Assembly: GCF_036669915.1 (NCBI RefSeq)
Contig: NC_089322.1
Coordinates: 16,872,719 to 16,936,718 of the forward strand
Source of the DNA: Pocillopora verrucosa
Taxonomy: Eukaryota > Cnidaria > Anthozoa > Scleractinia > Pocilloporidae
DNA: 64,000 nt
Direction: 5' to 3'
Shown here: in pieces, positions 61,001 to 64,000 of the stretch
Numbering within the stretch: position 1 is the stretch's first letter
Layout of the letters: each line of letters opens with the position of its first letter
The notes under the pieces: model-generated
The model's input: only the letters and a program-made list of their open reading frames with translations
Database searches by the model: none
Told to the model about the DNA's origin: nothing
Made by a program: the position numbers and the translations under genes

Positions 61001-62832
61001 AACTGCTTTCTGTTTGATATAATGTAACATAGCCTACCTGAGATGTTGTTGGCTCAGTCGTTGCTTTTTCAGTTTGTCGCGGTCGCGTGGTTTCTTTTGT
61101 TGGAGAAGGGCCTCTAGTAGTCTCGGCCATAGTTACGGTCTTTGAAGTCGTGGTCTTCACAGTTGGAAGGGTTGCTGTAGAATTTAGTCTTTCAAGAACT
61201 GGTGCTGGCAAAGTCGCCTGGTTGAAACCTGGTGCCAGAGTTGGCCTAGGATATGGACCTAATAAAGAAAAGGACAAAGAAAAATTAAGCAAATTAAAAA
61301 GGCCATGACTTGCTCCACAAAGCCACGCCATTTTCTTTTTTTTAACTGAAGTCCCTCAGGGTATGGATCTTATTAGTAGAAGAAAAGGCATTGCTCCCAT
61401 CTTATTGGGGTCTAGAGAAAAGAATATCGAGAAGGAAGGAGGTCCTAAAGGAAGGATATTTTATTACTGCACATTACATTTTACAATGTGGCGGTCCTAT
61501 AAGCCCCTGCTTTCCCTGCTTCAGGTCTTTGGGTTAATTTGCCATATAAGAGAAACAGTATTTTGTACAATACGAACAACCCGAATCAGTGACAAAGAAA
61601 TCGTGTTTTGTGTTTTAGTCATCAGCTTTTTCCAAAAACTACAACAAAGAGAGTATACGTCCAGGTTGTCCTATTGACATTAAAGCGCTTTCGTTTTCAT
61701 ATGACACCTTACATTCAACAGTTCCTTCGCCCATGAACACGATGCAAGAGCTTGAGAGATCATCCTCAGAGTTTTCTCTACGGCACTGAATCGGAACTCT
61801 CACGAGATGGCCAGCTGTTAAATTTGCGAAAAGCGTCGATCCAGCTTTGATCTGAAAATGAAATTGTGATCGAGAATGTATTTATTTAATCAGAGTATCA
61901 GATTAACTGAAGAAAGGTATTAGCGTAAGAAACATTCATTCGCAAACCCATGAATGCTGAGATGCCTAAAGATATACTGAGATATATCTTTAGGCCAAAA
62001 GAATAAGAATTTGCCGTTTCAAAACTGGAAAAATTCTAGAAAAGAGGTAAATACAGATCGCTAAAGGTCCTAAAGGAAGGTTATTTTATTACTGTACATT
62101 ACATTCTACTAGGGGGTGGTCCCATAAGCTCCTGCTTCCCCTGCTCTAAGTCTTTTATTATTAACTTGTCTTATAAGAAAGAAACAATTCTTTTTTTACA
62201 ATACGAACAACCCGAATCAGTGACAAAGAATTCAGATTAATTGAAGAAATATCAGTGAAAGTAGCGTAAGAAACATTAATATGCATGAGGGAACAATCAT
62301 TTATCACTCGCCGGGGGGGGAGGAGTAAGGAGGGTTTGGAGGATTTTGGCTGTGTCACGATCGAATTTACCTGATCGCCCATAAAGCTCTTTAAAATTCG
62401 TCCGATCTCCCCTCGTTGGCAATTCATTGGCGGTCAATTCTCTGACGACTGATCCCCCTCCGTTTCCTTGAAAACCATGTGATCCCCCCACAAAAAAGTC
62501 CTCAACCCCACTCCCTTTTCTGGCTCTTGGCAATAAATAATGGCTCGTTCCTTAGTTCGACATCATTGTCATTTCACATACTAAACTCACCCTTATCTTG
62601 AGAACAGTGGTTGACCAACTAGGAGTCAGTTCTATAGTGTTAAGCACGTTTTGTGCTGTAATCGGTTTCCATGAACCATCACAACCAAGATACTGGACAA
62701 AAAACTTATTTCCGTAGTAAAAGGCACAACTCCGGTTGGCGGGAACTGCTACCTCTTTTTCAAGAGATGTTTTAGATGGGAAGAATTTCAAGCGCTCTTC
62801 GGCCTTTTCGTCTGTAAAGAGTAGCTGACATT
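58048..62832 (-). CDS. Gene Z: single-pass receptor-like protein, 5' partial, at least 10 exons
   Basis: Exons found: 62832-62591, 61851-61713, 61258-61038, 60837-60805, 60378-60248, 59712-59681, 59450-59425, 59276-59192, 58992-58687, 58355-58048; all phases agree. The first corresponds to exon 2 of X and Y; the signal-peptide exon was not found and is probably beyond 64,000. Ectodomain: two-Cys exon, then GHLVRVPIQC..SCIVFMGEG; a ~85-residue Thr/Pro mucin-like stalk; a membrane helix (TYIIAGSVAGGILLIALI..); then a ~270-residue tail. Tail motifs: NPVY, PPPRPPPG, EEYVTMNPLYE (YxxM plus NPxY), DTYDCP, VYDEP and PYIVM (second YxxM). In animals YxxM binds PI3K p85 SH2 domains and NPxY binds PTB domains; use here is inference. 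No kinase domain. Ends HTWD. Confidence 0.78.
60085..60230 (+). mobile_element. tRNA-derived SINE fragment in gene Z
   Basis: CAGCTCATTGGTGGGGTATC then GGATTGGGATCCGATCCTCT resembles the A-box half of a tRNA. ACGAGTTCTC and its echo GCTCTAACGAGTAAC flank it. Decayed; not a working tRNA. Confidence 0.55.
61436..61600. repeat. Intronic repeat, copy 1 (pairs with 62,066-62,230)
   Basis: AGGTCCTAAAGGAAGGATAT, AAGCCCCTGCTTTCCCTGCT and CAATACGAACAACCCGAATC occur here and, slightly changed, at 62,066-62,230. The copies lie in the introns on either side of Z exon 3 (61,713-61,851). Confidence 0.75.
62066..62230. repeat. Intronic repeat, copy 2
   Basis: Partner of 61,436-61,600. Just after it, CAGATTAATTGAAGAAA and TAGCGTAAGAAACATT echo 61,900-61,940, so more than one duplication step is likely around exon 3. 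Confidence 0.72.
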
Positions 62833-64000
62833 CTGTGAAAATTTAAGAAGGTAAAATGGACGTGAGGTAGGGCCAGATTTAGGAAAGACCCAGTACTGTA
62901 CATTGCCTTCCCTGTTTATATTTCGGAGCACAACATTTTCATCTGAAAACAATGAAATATTAGGATGAGGCACATATTGGACCGGTGTTGGTGCTGAGAG
63001 CAGTACTGTTGTTCTTACAATGTAACTTCGAGTACAATAAGTGGAAGTTGAAAACTTTAACCTCTCGATCATTAATTGTAATCCGTGTAGATACCTCCAA
63101 GCTTGCCGTTCCGTTTAAGTGTTTCCTTTCCATTATATTTTTGTTTTTTGTATATCCTTGGTTATTATAAATGATATTTTGTGCTTTCCTTCACGTTTAA
63201 TGTAATTCCGGCAGCACCTCACGTCAGACGACTACAAACATCATTACGTTACGCATATTTATGACGTCCTTACTCTAACTACATTATGATAGCCTCAGTA
63301 CCTCGGTAAAAAATCTTACAGCGATTAGAATGCATGAACACACATACATAAATACAATAAATAGTACTGACAGTATTTTCCTGATACGAAAAGTGATGTT
63401 TTCGACTTCAAAATATTGCACTTTGACAACTTAAGTTGGTGGGTTTCCTTCAGGCAAACCTGGTTTTACTAAACATGGTGGGGTAAATGAGATTTAAGAC
63501 GAATATAATGATACGAAAAGTTATATTTAAAAGATCGTGGTGGTAAGGTAATTTGAAAAGATGAATTTCAAGACCAAAAAAGGGTCTCAAGACCTCTAAA
63601 GATGCACGCATTGCTCTCAATCCCAAGAATGGCTTCTTAAGAATTCCAAAGGGCTTGCATTTTAGCAGCAAATGATATAATTCCTGTTGTCTTTCGTGTG
63701 ATTCCTCGTAGTGGCGAAGGTTGACATTCATTATATGAGCTTAATTCAAGGGAAGTTAATGCCCCGATGTCCATGCGACTTGACGTTCAATCCTACGAAA
63801 GCATCACAGTGTACTGCGGGTTTGCCTTTCATGGACTTCTTTCACTAAAAACCAGTTCTTGCATGGAAAATCAATACGACCTAAATTCCTCATGAAGTAT
63901 ATAAACTGTATGGTTGGTTTCTTTAATGAATAGAACATGAAGTTCTCATTATCGATAGCTTTTACAACCTAACAATTTCCACAGTGCGCCTGCGAAAAAG
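62833..64000. other. Probable intron 1 of gene Z, to window edge
   Basis: An exon-like open stretch on the minus strand (after TTTTCAG at 62,944) runs into exon 2 but gives no phase-1 junction, so I did not add it. The 94-codon frame at 63,450-63,731 has no signal peptide or Cys pattern like exon 1 of X or Y. Confidence 0.4.

Noticed and set aside
62788..63072. First exon of gene Z
   Set aside because: No Met-signal peptide, no Cys pattern like X or Y exon 1, and no donor in phase 1 before the exon 2 acceptor.

Overview
The window is eukaryotic DNA: AT-rich, intron-rich and repeat-rich, with short exons bounded by GT..AG and every junction in phase. Several interspersed repeats have the look of families I know from stony-coral genomes: the CGTTTCGAGCGTTAGCCC foldback family, TTAACCCTTT..AACTCCCA elements and long palindromic MITEs. 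I therefore read it as an anthozoan cnidarian, most likely a scleractinian coral. That is recognition from memory, not a database result.

Layout. Positions 1-1,800 hold a fragment homologous to sequence further right, a MITE and a degenerate satellite-like array. Positions about 1,797-26,047 are two head-to-tail copies (units A and B) of a segment carrying a minus-strand membrane sulfotransferase gene (ST-A, ST-B) and a long non-coding flank. That flank contains an older internal duplication. The copies differ by informative events: a SINE-like foldback insertion only in A, a 13-copy 29-bp minisatellite only in B, and a piggyBac relic in B that itself carries a foldback insertion.

Positions 26,648-62,832 contain three minus-strand genes, here called Y, X and Z, that appear to be paralogues: single-pass receptor-like proteins with a shared Cys-containing ectodomain, a stalk, one membrane helix and a cytoplasmic tail. 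Y and X are complete (373 and 681 codons by my splicing). Z runs off the right edge without its first exon. Ectodomain exons keep the same phases (1-0-1-0), but the tails are unrelated and carry different signalling motifs: four PYQxL repeats plus YARV in X, YxxM/NPxY/YDEP in Z, and a short PPYE/proline-rich/TKV tail in Y. None has a kinase domain. I do not recognise the ectodomain, and this family is the best candidate for something undescribed.

A third sulfotransferase gene (ST-C) lies on the plus strand at 49,556-56,454, between X and Z, with exactly the same four-exon phase pattern as ST-A and ST-B. X and ST-C are divergent; ST-C and Z are convergent. A functional link between the sulfotransferases (probably Golgi membrane enzymes) and the receptors (O-glycosylatable stalk, Cys-rich ectodomain) is possible but is only inference from proximity. 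Many introns and intergenic stretches hold MITEs and tRNA-derived SINE fragments. I found no functional tRNA, rRNA or CRISPR.
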